Of a stretch of DNA of 64,000 nt, positions 1-13,665 are shown in pieces. The stretch covers positions 13,463,276 to 13,527,275 of the forward strand of contig NC_044008.1 of NCBI RefSeq assembly GCF_900496995.4. Direction: 5' to 3'. Under the pieces are notes generated by a model. It searched no databases, was not told where the DNA came from, and saw only the letters and a list, made by a program, of their open reading frames with translations. Positions within the stretch are counted from its first letter, which is position 1; every line of letters starts with the position of its first letter. Source of the DNA: Aquila chrysaetos chrysaetos (taxonomy: Eukaryota; Chordata; Aves; Accipitriformes; Accipitridae). The position numbers were made by a program, and so were the translations under genes.

Positions 1-386
1 GTAACTAACTGAAAGTAAAGAGAGCTCAGATAACTGACATTAGAATTCATCACAAAGAAAACTGAAAGACAGAGGTACTAAAACAACTAACCCCTGGCTT
101 AAGGTAACTGAAAAGAAAAAAAAAAACACACCACCAAACGTACTGAGATACAGAAAGATGCAGCACACTAAATGCTGCAGAGTTATTAATTACATAAAAT
201 AGAGCACAGTACGACAGTTACATTCGGTTACACTCCACAAGTCTAGTTTTACTTTACCAGTATTAAATACCACCGCATACATTGTAAATTACATCAGCAT
301 AAACAACCACGGACAGCACTGCTGATAACTGGCCAAAAAAACCCCCAACAAAACCAAAACCTTTAAATGCTATAATATTGTATTAC

Positions 387-443
387 CTTTATTTCTCTTT
401 GTTCTACTGATTTTTCCCATATTTGTTGATCATATGCCCCAAT
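387..443 (-). CDS. PHTF2: PHTF2 coding exon (residues 16-34)
   Basis: This exon encodes 19 residues beginning IGAYDQQIW and ending EQREIK. It joins in phase 0 to the start exon at 13,589-13,633, so the protein begins MASKVTDAIVWYQKK-IGAYDQQ, which I recognise as the N-terminus of PHTF2 (putative homeodomain transcription factor 2). Despite its name, the PHTF family is known as multi-pass membrane proteins, and this part is the cytosolic N-terminal PHTF domain. The splice acceptor (ttctttttag, AG at 445-444) and the donor (AAG|gtaata, GT at 386-385) are both good. All later PHTF2 exons, including the membrane segments, lie left of position 1. Positions 1-386 are the next intron, in which I see nothing else. 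Confidence 0.95.
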
Positions 444-2210
444 CTAAAAAGAACACACACAAGAAAAAAAAAATCTACATTAGGTTTTAAGAGACATTGA
501 CCAAACAAAATCAATCAATCTTCAACAAGACAAGCACGAAGACAGCAGGTTATTTCCTTGGGGAGACTTGTTTACACAGAAATCTTTATCTTCTTCATTC
601 CATCTTGGCTGGACTGGATCTAGCTGATCTGTAAATGAGTTGCGATGGAGGGGAGAGGTGAGCGAGCAGATAGCCTCAGCCTCATCTCATGACTTCTGCA
701 AGCCAGAGGACCAGGAAGACAACGCTCCCTCCCACCTCAGGTCAGGATTCCAGTCTCTGTACTGACAGAGAGCAGACCTACAGCAGCAACACTGACACAG
801 TCTTTCAGTTAGAGAAAAGACCACGCATATCTAGTTGAACCCATACCTTCAATTACTTTATCGTTTTTTAAATAATCTCCCTCTGTATTTCCCATTCCAT
901 TCCACCCGCTCCTACAGCTACACTGTCTTTAGTTTTATCTCTTAAGATTGCACAGCAACAAAATATACGGTCAGGCTGGTAATCAACCAGGTTACAGGCC
1001 AGGGAAAACTCAAAGCATACCAGGAAAATGCACTTTTCCCACTGAAGCACTGATGAAATAATGTTCCTAGTAGACCCACTCCCAAATTTGTTCACTCTCA
1101 TTAAGCTGTTAGTCTATTTACGCATGAAACTCTTCTAAAGATCTTAGTTTTGTCTAAACGTGAACAAGTTTTTAGTTAAAAACTTGGAATAAAAAGGAAT
1201 TGTCTTCTCCTAGGCTCTAACCTCACCACAGCATTGTAGAAAACTCTGTGCATTTATAAGAGCAGAACCATAGAAAGACTAAAGGTTGATCCTGCAAACA
1301 CTTCTTAAAATCCTAGCACTAAGAACAGTTTTGATGAGTTCTGTCATTTTAAATAACCATCAATATGGGTAGCTATAGTTAATGTAAGAAATTATTGTGC
1401 ACTTGTCTACACAAGAAAGCTACTCTATGATTGTCAGATATTTTGAAGAAGGGCAACCTTAAACTTCAGGAAATTCCCATGTAAGAGAAAGTGACATGAA
1501 CAAGTCAACATATGAAACAATATATCCAAGTTTTGTAAGAAGTTACCAAAGATCATCAGATTGCTTTGAACTCCGCACAAAGAGTGTTTCTAGATAATAT
1601 TCAGTAATGATCTCTTTTACTGTGTCAATTTTAAAACCCTTCCATCCCAGCAGTTCTACCTAGACATATACATGCATGTGCACACACATGTGCGCACAAC
1701 ACTGCTAGATATCTGGAGTTTGCTTCATGTCACAAACTCTGAGCAGTTAAGTGCAAGATCACTTTTAGGTCATGAGGGAGAGACAGGTGCACTTCCTGAG
1801 ATTCAAAGTCCCTTTGCTGACTGTGCAGAGAGCTGGTACAAGCAGCTTAGTCCAGACACCTGACAGAGGGGCAAGAGGAACCCCCGTCATTTGAGCGAAC
1901 CTACTTAAATTCAATCTTACTGCAAGAGTATGTATGACTTCTCATTCCAGTCCGCAAACTGCAACAGACATAAAATGCCTGAGCACGAGTGCATACAACT
2001 TAAACCGTGTTCTAATTTGTCTCTTACTATTTCAGTCTTCAGTGTTAAATTAGAAAACATTCTTAAAAAAAGAAGTCATTCTTGGTTAAAAAGACTCTTT
2101 TAACCAAGGACCCAACATAAATGCAAAAACATATCCAGAAAGCCAATAGGCAAACATACCCATAAACAAAAAACCTAGAAGCATCTTCTGTACCTCTAAA
2201 CCTGACCCAT

Positions 2211-2228
2211 GGGGGGGGGGGGGGGGGG
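2211..2228. repeat. Poly-G tract (18 G)
   Basis: An uninterrupted run of 18 G on the plus strand, so C in the PHTF2 transcript. It is likely length-variable and prone to sequencing error. Confidence 0.95.
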
Positions 2229-5200
2229 AATTTAAAAAATTCTAATTTATAGCAGTAAAGTCCAAACCATATCTAAAATTGGAAGTGAGAACAGTGAACT
2301 GAATTACCCACTCAAATTTAATATTTCCCATTCACAAGAGCTAAGCACCCAAACAATTTCTATAGTTTGTTACCTTTAAACTCTGAAAAAATATATCTAC
2401 TGGCTTTTTGGTGACAATAATAAATACTTTGCACCTCTCATTTGGAAAAAAAATGTAGACTGTGGAAAATAATTACGGAGTCAGGCACTGTACTGGGCAG
2501 AATTAAGCACTTGCTACAATTAAAGTAATTAAACCAAAGGAAGTTTAAGAACTAACTCCACCTGGATAACAGCCAGCAATTAAAAAGTCAGTATCTTGAA
2601 TAACCACTCAACCCAGACATTTATATCTCATTGTTCTGGCTTTTTCTCTAAATACATTTTAAATGAAATTTCAGGCCTTCCTGTTTTTCATGAAATTTAC
2701 TAGGAGCCCTGAGTGATGTTTTTGTGCTGCATAATATTGTGTCCTCCCCTCCTCACTTCCAAAAAAGATTTCTTTCTACAAAGACAGAAAAGGGGATGCA
2801 AGTCTGTCTCCCCCTCGATTATGCAAGAAACAAATGCGGAAGGAAGCCTTTGTGCCAATAAAGCTGTAAAGCAAACTCTGTATTCCTAATTCCATTCATT
2901 GCTGAAACTGGTGTAGAGTTGAAAGAGTCTTTAAAAGAGCGTTCTTCTTTTAGACAAATAACAGACTGTTTGTTAAAGGAATTCTGGGAAACACAGAACC
3001 CAGAAGACATCTGAGGCAAGGAAGTCGAACGATTTAAAATTTGACTTAGTTATATTTTCCTATAAACATTTCTTTTCCCTCAAGGCTAGGTAGCAGCTTC
3101 TGTCTCCATAAAAAGACAAGAAGTAGGGATTTTGCCATTCATGTTTTTCTTTTAACATTGCCCCATAAAGCAATTTGTCCAGCAGGAGGTAAAATGAGAG
3201 ACCTAAAACAACTTTAAGGGAGATGGTCTTTTACAACCATTTTATTAGACTACTGCATCTGGCCAATCGCCTCTGATCAACTTCAATTATTAAAATCTGA
3301 GCACAGGGCTATTAAGTAAAGGTGTGCTATTCCAAACTGAAAAGAGTTAAAGGGATAATTACAGACAGCAAGTATCGTTACAATCTCTCACAATTTTTTT
3401 ATTTTATTAATCTACCTCATTTCACCTCTCTGTTTCAAGAAAGTTTTACAAGCACTTTAGGGAGCAGGCGTATGCACTCAGCACATGAAATTTAGACCTG
3501 ATACTCAATTTCCCTTCTCTCCATCTGCATAAGCATCCCTCTATATTTCTCTTGCAAGTGTATCAGAAGGAAACACAGAAAAACAAAGGCATCGTTATAA
3601 AGTAGCATACTGGCACACTTCATTTCCCACTTAAACAAAAATAGGTAGAACTAGTGTTACTGAAACAAGGCAAGTAAAAAACATCAGCATTAATTTTTTT
3701 CCTTCTCTACCTTATGTCAGGAAAATACATTTACAGTTTGTGAAACATATCTTGCAGAATTCATTGAGAAGTGTTTTTCATTGACAAGCTAAACTATAAT
3801 ATATAATGATTACCAGATGCTAGACACCTGTATGAATTAAATTCAAGAACATAATTCCTGAATGAATTCAAGAATGTAAGTTAATACTAGCAAACCTTCC
3901 CAGTTTTAAATTATTGAGAGCACGAGTCAATTCCATCTTCAAAGAGTTTTGATTTACAAGTATTTGCATCTAAATTATGTTTCATGTTAAATCTAAATAT
4001 TAAGTTGTCAAATGTTTGCATGTAGGCTCTAGCTCTTGGCTATTCATGCAGTTCTTTAAAATTGAACATACCTGCAGGACACTGAAAAGAAGTCTAGCAT
4101 CTAGCAATACCAAAGAATTTAAGCTCTAAAGGCAAACAAAATGAAGGAATAACTTTCTAGAGATAAGATCATTCATGCTTCCAACCCGAAGAATTTAAAT
4201 ATACACAAAACTTGATCAAAGCAAGCTTTCCCTCAATATGCAACTGTCCCCAGGGCCCATCTGCAGGTGTTCAAGCATCCTGTGCCTGGAAGTGTTAGGC
4301 TAACATTTAGTCCCCAATCAACTCAACTACCTACATACTCCTGAACCCACCAACTCTACCTGGAGTCTCATTCATCACAGCTGCAAGTTCTGCAGTATCC
4401 TTCAAAGAAATTTTAAGTACAAAATACAAGGGCCCAAATATTGCCCGATTTTTAAGTATACAAGAATAAGTAATACTTTTAAAATCTGTTCAAGACTTAG
4501 TGCGAGACTGTTTGTATAATAGCTTGTCACTGATATTTTCAGTCCACCAGGCCAGTCTACAACCGGCAATAGACCTTTCTTTTTTTGCAAACTATACAAC
4601 ACAACATCCCAATTTTAATCTGATTTATCACAGAAATTTATTCTAATTTATAAAATAGCTAATTTAAGAGGATCTGAAAATTGTATTCTATAGCATTTAT
4701 TTATTTATTAAGATTTGGCAGAAAATAAATTAACAAAATAAATCTCCCTTGATCTTTTTAAAATTATTTGTTAATCCAAGTTAGATAAGGAGCCTATCTT
4801 ATCATTTTTAAATGCAACTTTCATCACCAAGCATCAACAGCAACACAACCCTGTTGTAGGAAACTTGTCAGTAATATCTTACAGATATAAAAAATTGTGG
4901 TATAACCTACCTGTAGCAGAACTAGCAGATGTTATTTTATACACATTTAGTTTAAATTATGCATCCCAGGCTTCCTCAATGCCAAGATTCTACCCAGTCT
5001 ACCCAAACCAGTTACCTCTAAAATGTTCGGTTCTCAAGGCACCGTGCGTCAAAAAACACTAAGTAAAGAAGATGAAAGGAATTCTGTTCCTTTATGTATT
5101 CGCAGAATTAACAACTATTCTGCAAGCAGCTATTAACATTTTCAGCATATAAGGGATTACATGCAAAGATTGAAAACTCTGCCAGTCGTCTTTCACAATG

Positions 5201-7478
5201 GAAAAGTGGGGGTTTAGCATCCTGAATTAACTAAGTGTAATAAACTTCAAACAGGCTTTCTAGAAAAAAAGAAGTTTCCTCACACATAATTAATTCTAAA
5301 AAAAAATTATTAACTTGTATGTGACTTAGCATGGGATATTAAGCTATACAATTACACATTTGACAAAACTAAACTCACCTGACAAAGCTAGCTCTTTACT
5401 GGAAGATTAAATAAGTTTAAGATCCTTTTTAAGTGCAGACTCCTTAAAATGTTTTCTGGTTTTGAGAGATATGTGCACCTCTTGAAATTACCTAAAATAA
5501 TTGTTCTTATTCCTTCCCAATCAAATACCTCAGAAAGCATTTGATCACGTTTCTTTATATATCTAAAATTTGTTTGGCACCTGTACAGTTTGGTTTTATA
5601 ACATTAAGAGCAATTAGCCTAAGTAAAAACTAAGCTATTGAAAACACAGCTAAGTTTTACTTCAAATAAAGCCCAGTGCAAAGGGTTTCTGCACTGTGTA
5701 ATATTTCTTCCCAGTGTCTTTCATATAACAAGGTAAATGTGCATCAAGATTGAATTTGAGCTTTGTGAATGACACTGATATTCACTTTAAGCTAATGTAG
5801 TGATGGTATCAACCTGTAGCCCAATACTCACAAGGCCTTCTGATTCTAATGGAATCGATCAATATTTCAGGAGACATTTATAATTTATGACCAAGCAGAC
5901 TAGCAAAGATTATAATCCTAAGAATACATAGTATTTCCTGCTGGATCTTAAAACTTTAATGTTTATCAATAATGAAACCTGCATGCTAAGCTTTGCTCTT
6001 TAAAACCTCTAAACACTTTTACAAGCAACATCACAATAGTATTACAAATCCAAATGATACAAGATACAGAGCTTGGTAAATAAAAAACAAAGTTGCTTCC
6101 TTGGACTGTCTACCAAGGAAATTAAGAGTTTAACACCTTATTAAAATATTTAGTGCTAAAATATTAGCTAATATGCTTTATTAACTTTTACAGTCCAACA
6201 TTCTTCAAAAAACTATGATTTTATTTATTAATTTTAAGATATCAATATATAATTTCTATACATGTAATATTCATTTTAAAAATATCCTTTAAAGTGCTTC
6301 ATATTTAGTTTAAGTATACAGTTTCAGATATTAGACAAATCATTTCTCATTTTCTCAAAACTCAGAACAATATTATTACAAGTTATTTTAAAACTCATTT
6401 TATTTCTTACATGAACTTATCCCCATTGCAGCAAAGGCAATAATCTAGTAGCTCAGCAGTATAATTATCTCTGTTGTAGTAGATTTCTATTGTCAGGATG
6501 ATTTTGTTTCAGGATGGTTTTCATTTTCAAGGGTGGTAGAGTTTTTTTAATTTTGTTTATGGTGGATATGTGGACCGGACAAGCTAAGCTAAGACAAACT
6601 TGGCTAATAAACCACAGATAGAAATCACTATATAATAGTTGTACACTATCTGCTAATAGCGAAGAGTTTAGTAACTTTTAGTCAAATGGAGCAGGACAAT
6701 GCAGGGCTTAAAGCTGTGTATCCTGAGGTGCAGAGCTTTGGATTTATGACTGCTGAATTGTTACCTCTGATTACTAAAAGATTCTGGGACTCCCCTCCCT
6801 TCTCCTTGTTTGGCACCAGAGGGACTGCTGAAACCAACTATTCAGAGTAAAATGAAGCAATTCAAAACTTTAAGAGTTATTTATTATTAACTGTTCGAAT
6901 TGCCAGCTAATGACCTGCTTAAATTCTGGCAATAACTGCAACAGCACTGGACTTACAGCCATTTCGCTGAACAATAATTTCACCAAAGCTTACTTCAAAG
7001 ATACCGTCCCTTTCAGAGTACAGTAATAGATAATTAAATATTTATCAACTATGTATTAATAGTTTTCCTGTATCATTCTTTACAGATTAATTCTTCATAA
7101 CATCAGTAAGCCCTACTTATTGCCCTGCATAATAGTTTACAGATTTTAGCATATCTACTAAAACCATGAAACATCTTTTTTCATTGCATAATTAAACATA
7201 AAGGAAAATTAAATACATAAGAATAGTTAGAAACAGTTTGCAGGTTAAACTAAATGAGAGTACAGGAATAACTAACACCTACTCTAAGCCATTTCCTAGT
7301 GATGTGAACTAGACACTAGGGGTAACTTCAGGTACCATTTCTTTGGCTTAAGTGGACTATAGAGCAAAACCTAAAAAGCAGCACAAACTGAATGAGATTC
7401 CATCTCTGTCATTAATTGCAATTAAGTGCAATCCCTTATAATAACATTTACTCATCTTCGAATTTCAAACTAAAGTCA

Positions 7479-8033
7479 TCACAGAATCACACAGGTTGGA
7501 ACGTCTGGGGGTCGTCTAACCCAATCTCCTGTGCAAAACAGGTCCAGTTACAGCAGGCTGTCCAAGGACTTATCCAGTAGAGATCCAAATATCTCTGAAG
7601 ACTGAACATTTCACAGCCTCTCTGGGATCCTGTCTCAACAGTTGGCAAACAACACGTTAAACATTTTTATCCTTATATCTAATCAGAATTTCCCACATTT
7701 CAACTTATGATTATTGCCTCTCATGCACTCCTGAGAAGACCCTGGCTCCATCCTCTCTCTCTACGGCCTCCAAAGCAGTAGTTGTGAAAACAGTAAGCTC
7801 TCCCCTTTGCCCTCTCTTAAGACTGAGCAAACCAAGATCTCTCAGACTCTTTGTACGTCACATGCTTCAGCCCCATAACAATCTTGGTGGCCCTCCACTG
7901 GGCTTGCCAAAGAATGCCAATGCCTTTATTGTACCGGACAGCCCAAAGCTGGACACAGCACCCTAGATGCTGTCTCACATAAGCTGAACAGACAGAGGGG
8001 AATAATCCCTTCCCTTGACCCACTGGCTACACT
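7479..8033 (-). mobile_element. CR1 LINE 3' fragment
   Basis: On the plus strand the block opens with cacagaatcacacaggttgg, the reverse complement of the CR1 3' end. It continues with degraded CR1 landmarks such as 'ctctctgggatcctgt', 'ctctacggcctcc', 'caccctagatgctgtctcaca' and 'gacccactggctacac'. About 550 bp of the 3' portion of CR1 is present, 5'-truncated and in the same orientation as PHTF2. The reading frame is broken by several indels, so this is an old copy. Confidence 0.88.
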
Positions 8034-11000
8034 ATTGTTAACACAGCTCACTTACTCTTCAAGTATTAAGGATTTAAGACCTCTGCAACACTTTTTTTTT
8101 TTAATGATTATGTATTTGCACAAAATAAAGGAGCCTCAAGATGTAACTGGGAAAAGAAAACCACTCTGACAGCTTCATTATTCAGTATAATTCCCTGAAG
8201 ACCACTGAAAATCCAGCAATTTTACCAGCATTGCAACTAGGATTTTAAAAAGGCACTGCCCTTACGCGCCTGATCATTTTCACTTCCCATGGCATACTTT
8301 CCTTGTGCCAGCACATTCATCTGGGTGGCTGAAAGATCAATCAGATCACTCAGGAAGAGAAAAGACAATGGTAGGTTATAGTTTCACAAGGCATAATGAA
8401 ATGACTAAGGAATCAGAGAATCCCTCTGAAGACAGAGCGATTTCAGCTCTTTGCTCTCCTCCCACCCCCCATTAGGTTCATCTCCTTATAGATTCACAGT
8501 TTTAGTTTTAACTGCATTAGTCCCCTGACCAAATTCACCAGATAAGTACATGAAAGTCTGTGGGAATGCAAAGCAGGCATGGAAGCCAACAGACAGGCAA
8601 AATGCAAGCCTGCTTCGTTCAGCCACAGCGCCAGTTTTTGAGTGATCTTTTGCACAAGGTTCAGAAACTTGAATTTTGCCTCACCAAAACAAGGTGCTGA
8701 GGGCAATCCCCACTATTTGGTCAGATGACAACTTGAGTACCGAATGCCAGCACTATGTAGAAGGAAACTCTTCTAAATATGCTTCCTCCCCCACCCCCAA
8801 TGCTTTCACAAATAGCCAGCTCCAATACTTGTCAAGTTTTGGCACTTGAAGGCAGGCCTTTTTGAACGGATGTAGTTTCGGCATCCAAAGTTGTAGGTAA
8901 TATAGCCATACAGCCCAACCATTTGGCAAAAACTGGCTTTGGTGCCAGGGTCACCAATGCATCATGTGAATTCTGTGCCAAGAAGGAAATCAGGTGGTTT
9001 CAGAGAATGACATAATTTTTATTTCCTCCTTTACTAACTTGGCAAGTATAATCTTGGACTAATGAACTGTAAAACACTGAATATTATGGATCTTAAAGCA
9101 ATGCAATTAGAACTCTAATTTTGCCCTTTAAAGCCATGAGAGAGAAAACATCTCATTTGTTTTATTGTGCCCTTTAACAGCCATACCCAAGGGACAGCCG
9201 AAACAGCAGAAAGCTGCATTGGTGAAGTTAAGTGATAAGCAATCAGGTGCAGGATTCGGGTTCAATTCATTAAGTTCCATTCTGCCTTCCCCTAGAACCA
9301 TCCCCAAGAGAAGGAACAATATTATTCTCTCCTCCAATATTATCAACAAATTTGTATGAAGTTCTCCATTTTAGCAGCAAGGCTTCTGTGAGGATTGAAA
9401 TTCAGAAAGTTATTAAGGTAAATCTACATATAGTCTCCAAACTGGAAACCAGACCAAAAATTGCACATCAACTATTATCTGTAAAACTTGAAAGTATTAT
9501 AAGAAATTAATGCAAAAAGCTTAAGTTACAAGCAATATTTTAGATTATTACCAATTTTATTACTTTTAACATCAGTTACTGTTACTAAGGCAATACTTCA
9601 ACTATGCATAAAGTATCAGTATCAGAAAGGTACATCATCAGATACTGAAATTTTTTAAAAATAATTGTGGGGGTGTCAGATTTTTTCAGACGAAATTTTA
9701 TGATGGTTTTCTCCATAAAAGTAATCAATTACAAATCTGAAGCAAGTTCTGTATTCTGGTAAATACACATAATCCTAAGGATATTAACTAACAAAGCACA
9801 TATATGTGAATATTAGCTTGGTAGCTGTCTGGGACCAAAGTAATAAACCATTCCAGAGAGCAATGCAGACACCCCTGCCACACCCTTTTATTGCAAGAAC
9901 CAGTGCAGCAGAAAGTGTTGACAACAAGCTAGACAAACCCTGTATGACAAACAAATATCTCAGCATTGCACTCCCCAGTGCATCCAGGAGCACAGCAGCA
10001 GTTTAATTTATTTTGCTTTCTACAGAACCAACCTATATCTAGCAGGATTTATCAGTTCAGATTTCATGCCTTGCAAAAGTATTTGTACCATACCAGCTGG
10101 GAAACACAAGCTATCACTGGGAATAGTAAAGCTATGTCCATGCAATCTTATATCTCAAGCAACAAGCTGGTGTAATACACTATCCGAAATCTTACAATCC
10201 AACTTAAAATAACTAAGAATTGATTTTTACAAGACAGTAATCAAGAGCTCCAATGCACTAAAAGCAGAGTAAATCTATTGCAACAACAAAATACAAGTTT
10301 ACATAATAAAAGGTCTGACCTTTTAAACAATTAAGCACATTACTAAATCATCCTCCTGTGAGGAGCTCAGTTTCAGACAATAGTATGAGTCATATGAGTA
10401 AACTTGGTGTTGGGAAAACTTGCCTGAAGTAGGGTTGGAAGAGCTTAATTGCTTAACTCTTTCCATTAAAGAAATACAAAAATGCCTTACTTTTGAGAAA
10501 CCAACAGACCTTTGAAACTCAGTAGAGAGAGACATAAAATACACCCATCAAAAAGTACATCCAAAAATACATTAAAATTGAAAACAAAAGAAACGCAAGG
10601 AGCAAGTTATCTGTTCAATATTTCCTGTCTATATATTTTTCTTCTTTATGTATGACTAGAAATATCATAAGTTCTTCATGTTCTTTTTTAGGGCATTTAT
10701 ACACCAATTCATTAATCTGGAAATACCTCCCCAAAATAACACTTTATTTTCCTCATTTTATCATATAGGCAAGTCATATCAGTTTGATCAATACTGACTG
10801 CAACCCTGGTTCTCTCTTGCCCCAGAAACAATGTTTTAGTGCCAGAATGTGCTAAGTTTTGATCCCTCCCCACTTTCAAGTCCAGTTACTGTTGTGAGGA
10901 ATCAGTGGATCTAAAAAGCAAGGTAAGTGGGACAACTTTGATAACTCTGAAACAACTCTTTGATAACTCAGCTTTAAAACTGAAAGCAACCACCAGTTCA

Positions 11001-11151
11001 CAGAGTTCAGTATTTTGCCATCATAAGCAATCACATAATAGAAATGTATCAGAAAGGACAAAAAAATGCCTGGTACCCACTAACCACTAGCATAGCTCTT
11101 CCTGTTCTCCAATTTGAAATCTTTGGTGCAAACAACAAATCCTTGAGGGGT

Positions 11152-11171
11152 GGGGGGGGGGGGGGGGGGGG
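11152..11171. repeat. Poly-G tract (20 G)
   Basis: An uninterrupted run of about 20 G on the plus strand, preceded by gaggggt. It lies within the PHTF2 intron. Confidence 0.95.
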
Positions 11172-12846
11172 AATACTGTGCCATGTAAGAGATTTAAATA
11201 AATAAATAAAATCAAGGACATGGGTGAGAGAGCCTAGATGTTCCCAGGAAAGGATCACAAACTGCACTACAAAGTTAAAAAACCCCTTGGGGTCATCAGC
11301 CTGATCCATCCAGGAGAACCTTCAATAAATAGGACCTAAGAAATAACAATCTAATTAGCATGAACATTTGCATGAGATGCAACATTTCTTCAGTGCAGCC
11401 ATTTGTCCCAAAATAAGACTGCACTTCCTCATACCAAAAGAAGCAAAGCCTGCTTGTTTGGAAGACCCCAGTCCACATGTGGATTGCAATTAAATTTTGT
11501 TCACGCCATGGAAAACACTGACATCTGGTTTATGCAAGATCTTATCCCTCCTGAAGATAGTCCAGTCTTTCACGAAGCAACAGGAGTCACCTCATCACAA
11601 CTCCTTGCCATAAAGGCAGCATGCAATTCCTGGCCGAGAAGACCTCTGTAAAAGCCTACAGAGCCTCATAGCAGAAATATTATTGTTGCTATGAATGAAA
11701 TAAATGGAAACGTGTGTGAAATCACTGGAAAAAAATGACAGAACAAGGGTTAGAAGAATGACTTGTACTGATAATGAGTAATCCTGTTAGGAGCAGTGTC
11801 CTGGGAAAAGTAAAATTGAGGAATAGGTTGTTTATATCAAGACCAGAAGGCCTGCCCTCTGTAAGATCACAGCACAGTGACTCATCAGCAGAAGATCCTG
11901 CCTTCCTAACATCAGGAGGATGGAAAGTTGGAGCATATCACATATGGGATTCCTTTTCCTGTATGATCGACAGGAAAACAGACATGTATTTTAAAAAAAG
12001 AAAAAAAAAAACAAATTAAAACAGATAACAAGCATGAACTTCATTTAAGATTTATGGAAACTTCAGACTTTCTTCCATCAAAGGACCATTTATATCTAAA
12101 GCTGAATACCATAAAAGATCTGTCCAAAGACTAGTTCATCATCACCAGTGAAACAGCCTCAGAGACATGATGAGGATTGGATAGCCAGCATCTCTTGCAT
12201 TGTACAAAAGAGGTCCTGGCCAGACCAAATACGTGCACAATCTGGTCCTTGCAAGTATTATCAGTATGACAGTGTGACAATGAAATTTATGAGAATGAAT
12301 GGAAGCTGGTAAAATCAGCATCACTTTCCCCTTCCATAAGATCCTGCACTGAATTTTGTTACACTAAATCTATAATAAGTCATCCTCCAAAACTTTAAAA
12401 AATAGGATTGGACCTGCAATCAAGAAACAGTTCAAAACCACAGTGTAATACCACTGATAATTTTACAAAAGTACTTTTTGTAAAGCTTGAATAGAGAAAG
12501 GAGAAAGTACACAGTACAAAACCAAAAAATCCTCATTAAATTCTGAATTATTTTCCATTTTTTAATATGTAATTGAATGTTTGGTATAAAGTAAGTCAGC
12601 AAAATTCATTTTTCTGCTTTTCCAACTGTACCTTTAATTCACAGTTGTAAAGATCTCAGCAAAGCATACTATTATTGTCTTATTTCTAGAAATTAACTGT
12701 TGCTTAGCTAGAAGTTAACCAGAATTTCTGTTTTGTAGACTGTGGCCATAATTTTAAGGACAAGATGCATCCTCTCGAAAAACTAGCCATAGGCCCACAG
12801 AAAACAGTAACTCATAGAAACATACTAAATCATGGAGAGCCAAGGC

Positions 12847-12863
12847 GGGGGGGGGGCGGGGGG
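12847..12863. repeat. G-rich tract
   Basis: Ten G, one C, then six G on the plus strand within the PHTF2 intron. Confidence 0.9.
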
Positions 12864-13116
12864 ATCATCACACCTTATTTATATCTTAGTAAAGAAGCAC
12901 ATCTCAAAATTTAGCTAATTTTTCAGCTTTTTAAAAGAAATTTAACTGAATAAGCCAACTGGCATACTAATGGCAAGAGGATAGCATGATTTGAAATTGT
13001 CAAAATAAAAAATTAGACAGAGACATCAACATTTCTATGTGCAAACATGAATCAAAAGATACAGTATCAGGTGGTACTGTAACTATGTATCTCCAAATGA
13101 GACCTTTTCCCTCTCA

Positions 13117-13150
13117 ACCCCCCCCCCCCCCGCTTTTTTTTTTTTTTTTT
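13117..13150. repeat. Poly-C / poly-T compound tract
   Basis: About 15 C, a short GC break, then about 17 T. On the PHTF2 transcript this is a long purine run (A then G) about 440 nt downstream of the start-exon donor. Confidence 0.9.
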
Positions 13151-13588
13151 CCCTAATTAACTCCTAAGAAGCCCTAGCCTATCTCTTTTTGGTATGGATT
13201 ACACAGTTCCTTGTACTGACAGAAAATGCATTTCAGTTTTTCCTTTCTACTTAAATACAAGGATTCATTTATGTGCTATAGAAACAACATTCTCCTGTAC
13301 ATTAATTAACATTCTACTGAGAACAAAAATTTTCTTTCCTTTTTTCCATAGCACAAGTAGCAAAGGGAGTGAGGAGTTTTCAACATACAACAAAAGCTAT
13401 TCCATTTTGTTAGATAGAGTAACTAAATACTTGTTTACTTTTGGAAGGTAAGTTTCAAGCTACTCACTCTCATTCGATGGTAACCAATAACACAGTATTT
13501 TATATTTATTGTACTTTACACATAAAACAGAATTAGCCAACTTTTTTTTTTTTTTTTAAGCCACTGTAAAAACAAATAGAAAGCTTAC

Positions 13589-13633
13589 CTTCTTCTGGTA
13601 CCAAACTATAGCATCAGTTACTTTGGACGCCAT
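13589..13633 (-). CDS. PHTF2: PHTF2 first coding exon (start codon, residues 1-15)
   Basis: The frame reads MASKVTDAIVWYQKK and then hits a strong donor (AAG|gtaagc, GT at 13,588-13,587). It joins in phase 0 to the exon at 387-443. This is the conserved PHTF2 amino terminus, so the ATG at 13,633-13,631 is the annotated start. The start context is only moderate (T at -3, G at +4). The exon itself begins at 13,665, after the acceptor gttaacag, which leaves 32 nt of 5'UTR in this exon. That short leader holds a complete four-codon upstream ORF. The upstream non-coding exon is expected in the CpG island at about 30 kb, giving a first intron near 16 kb. Confidence 0.95.
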
Positions 13634-13665
13634 TTATTCCACTGAATTCACACAGTCATTTTAGG
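13634..13665 (-). other. PHTF2: PHTF2 5'UTR segment of the start-codon exon
   Basis: Thirty-two nucleotides lie between the splice acceptor (AG at 13,667-13,666, preceded by tttctgtta) and the main ATG. They contain one upstream ATG, at 13,659-13,657. Confidence 0.85.
13648..13659 (-). promoter_or_regulatory. Minimal uORF upstream of PHTF2
   Basis: ATG ACT GTG TGA encodes Met-Thr-Val-stop. The ATG has A at -3, a better context than the main start, which has T at -3. The stop lies 14 nt before the PHTF2 ATG. A uORF this short can tune initiation by re-initiation or stalling. That effect is inferred here; only the sequence is observed. Confidence 0.6.

Larger units (their letters stand above)
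444..13588 (-). other. PHTF2: PHTF2 intron between the first two coding exons
   Basis: This is about 13.1 kb of AT-rich intronic DNA bounded by a clear donor (AAG|gtaagc at 13,588) and acceptor (444-445). It contains one CR1 fragment (7,479-8,033), homopolymer tracts at 2,211, 11,152, 12,847 and 13,117, and scattered short open frames on both strands. None of those frames shows codon structure, domains or flanking splice signals that I can support. The 60-90 residue frames near 9.1-9.4 kb and 11.0-12.0 kb look like chance frames. Confidence 0.8.

Noticed and set aside
11403..12019. Two plus-strand frames of about 80 codons in the PHTF2 intron
   Set aside because: Length is within chance expectation, with no recognisable family and no flanking splice signals.
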